Of a stretch of 64,000 nucleotides of DNA, positions 63,582 to 64,000 are shown one piece after another. The notes under the pieces are model-generated. The model ran no database searches, was not told where the DNA came from, and was given only the letters and a program-made list of their open reading frames with translations. Both the position numbers and the translations under genes were made by a program. Position 1 is the stretch's first letter. Each line of letters opens with the position of its first letter. The stretch comes from Calvatia gigantea (Eukaryota; Basidiomycota; Agaricomycetes; Agaricales; Lycoperdaceae): NCBI GenBank assembly GCA_025093985.1, contig JACAAK010000007.1:1488001-1552000 (forward strand). The letters run 5' to 3'.

Positions 63582-64000
63582 TTCCGGAGTTGGGGAATGG
63601 GAGGGGGCTCCGTGGGTCTCGTCAGCGTGCTTTATTTAGATGCCATTTCATTAGGAGTGCAACAGTGGTGCACTCACGGACGAGGGGAAACGATTCAAAC
63701 GAACCACATGGCGATAGGGTATCTATCCTTCATTTATCAATATCCGTCAATCCAGCTACGGTACGAGGAACGGATTTTGAATGGGGGTGCTGGGATGGAT
63801 CCTTGAAGCGTGCTATTCTGGTTTGTTCGCGCGGCCGACCCAGGTTGGTGGCGGGATCAAATTTGTGGTTCACACTAGGGATCTTTTGTGTAGGCTTTTA
63901 TCCAGTAACATTAGGGCGCGCGTGCCTGTGAATGTTGAGGCCGCGCCAGTGTCTGTGATTGGTAGTAATGCTTACCAGGTCTGTGAAGCTACCGTGAGTG
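63582..64000. other. window end, no supported gene
   Basis: Only short unrelated open frames occur here. Upstream exons of the weak gene at 63.2-63.6 kb could lie in this interval but cannot be recognised. Confidence 0.4.

Overview
The window looks like nuclear DNA of a basidiomycete fungus, most likely a mushroom-forming agaricomycete. Genes on both strands are broken by many 45-65 nt introns with GT (sometimes GC) donors, CTAAC/CTGAC-type branch sites and AG acceptors. The recognisable proteins are conserved fungal housekeeping proteins. The genus cannot be named from this sequence. I see no rRNA, convincing tRNA, CRISPR array, viral gene, biosynthetic cluster or intact transposon.

Layout. 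1-4.1 kb: a UFD2-type ubiquitin E4 gene that lacks its C-terminal half and U-box. 4.9-24 kb: a dense block with a DPP5-like peptidase (-), MRT4 (-), deoxyhypusine hydroxylase (+), a TMA23/GPATCH4-type G-patch protein (+), a vWA protein (-), the mitochondrial Rho GTPase GEM1 (-), an F-box/WD-like protein (+) and an SH3-RasGEF of the Cdc25 type (-). 26.1-33.8 kb: a frameshifted OGFr-domain gene (+), a small GSKIP-domain protein (-), VPS45 (+) and the COPII cargo receptor ERV46 (+). 38.7-40.3 kb: a nuclear-looking coiled-coil protein (-). 46.5-48.0 kb: an Ecl1-family zinc protein (+). 58.2-62.6 kb: a NUDCD1-like protein (+) and a PTC2/3-type PP2C phosphatase (-). A weak small gene lies near 63.2-63.6 kb. 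Between these islands are gene-free blocks of about 2, 5, 6 and 10 kb with no repeat family I can recognise by eye.

The genes serve general cell functions: protein turnover, ribosome assembly, eIF5A hypusination, mitochondrial dynamics, Ras signalling and vesicle traffic. They do not form one pathway. MRT4 and the hypusine hydroxylase share a 111 bp divergent promoter. The most useful anomalies are the truncated UFD2, four apparent single-A insertions in three otherwise conserved genes (one case looks frame-compensated at the N terminus of the PP2C), several GC-AG introns, and a decayed copy of the last exon of the hypusine hydroxylase. I did not find a convincing new biological system.
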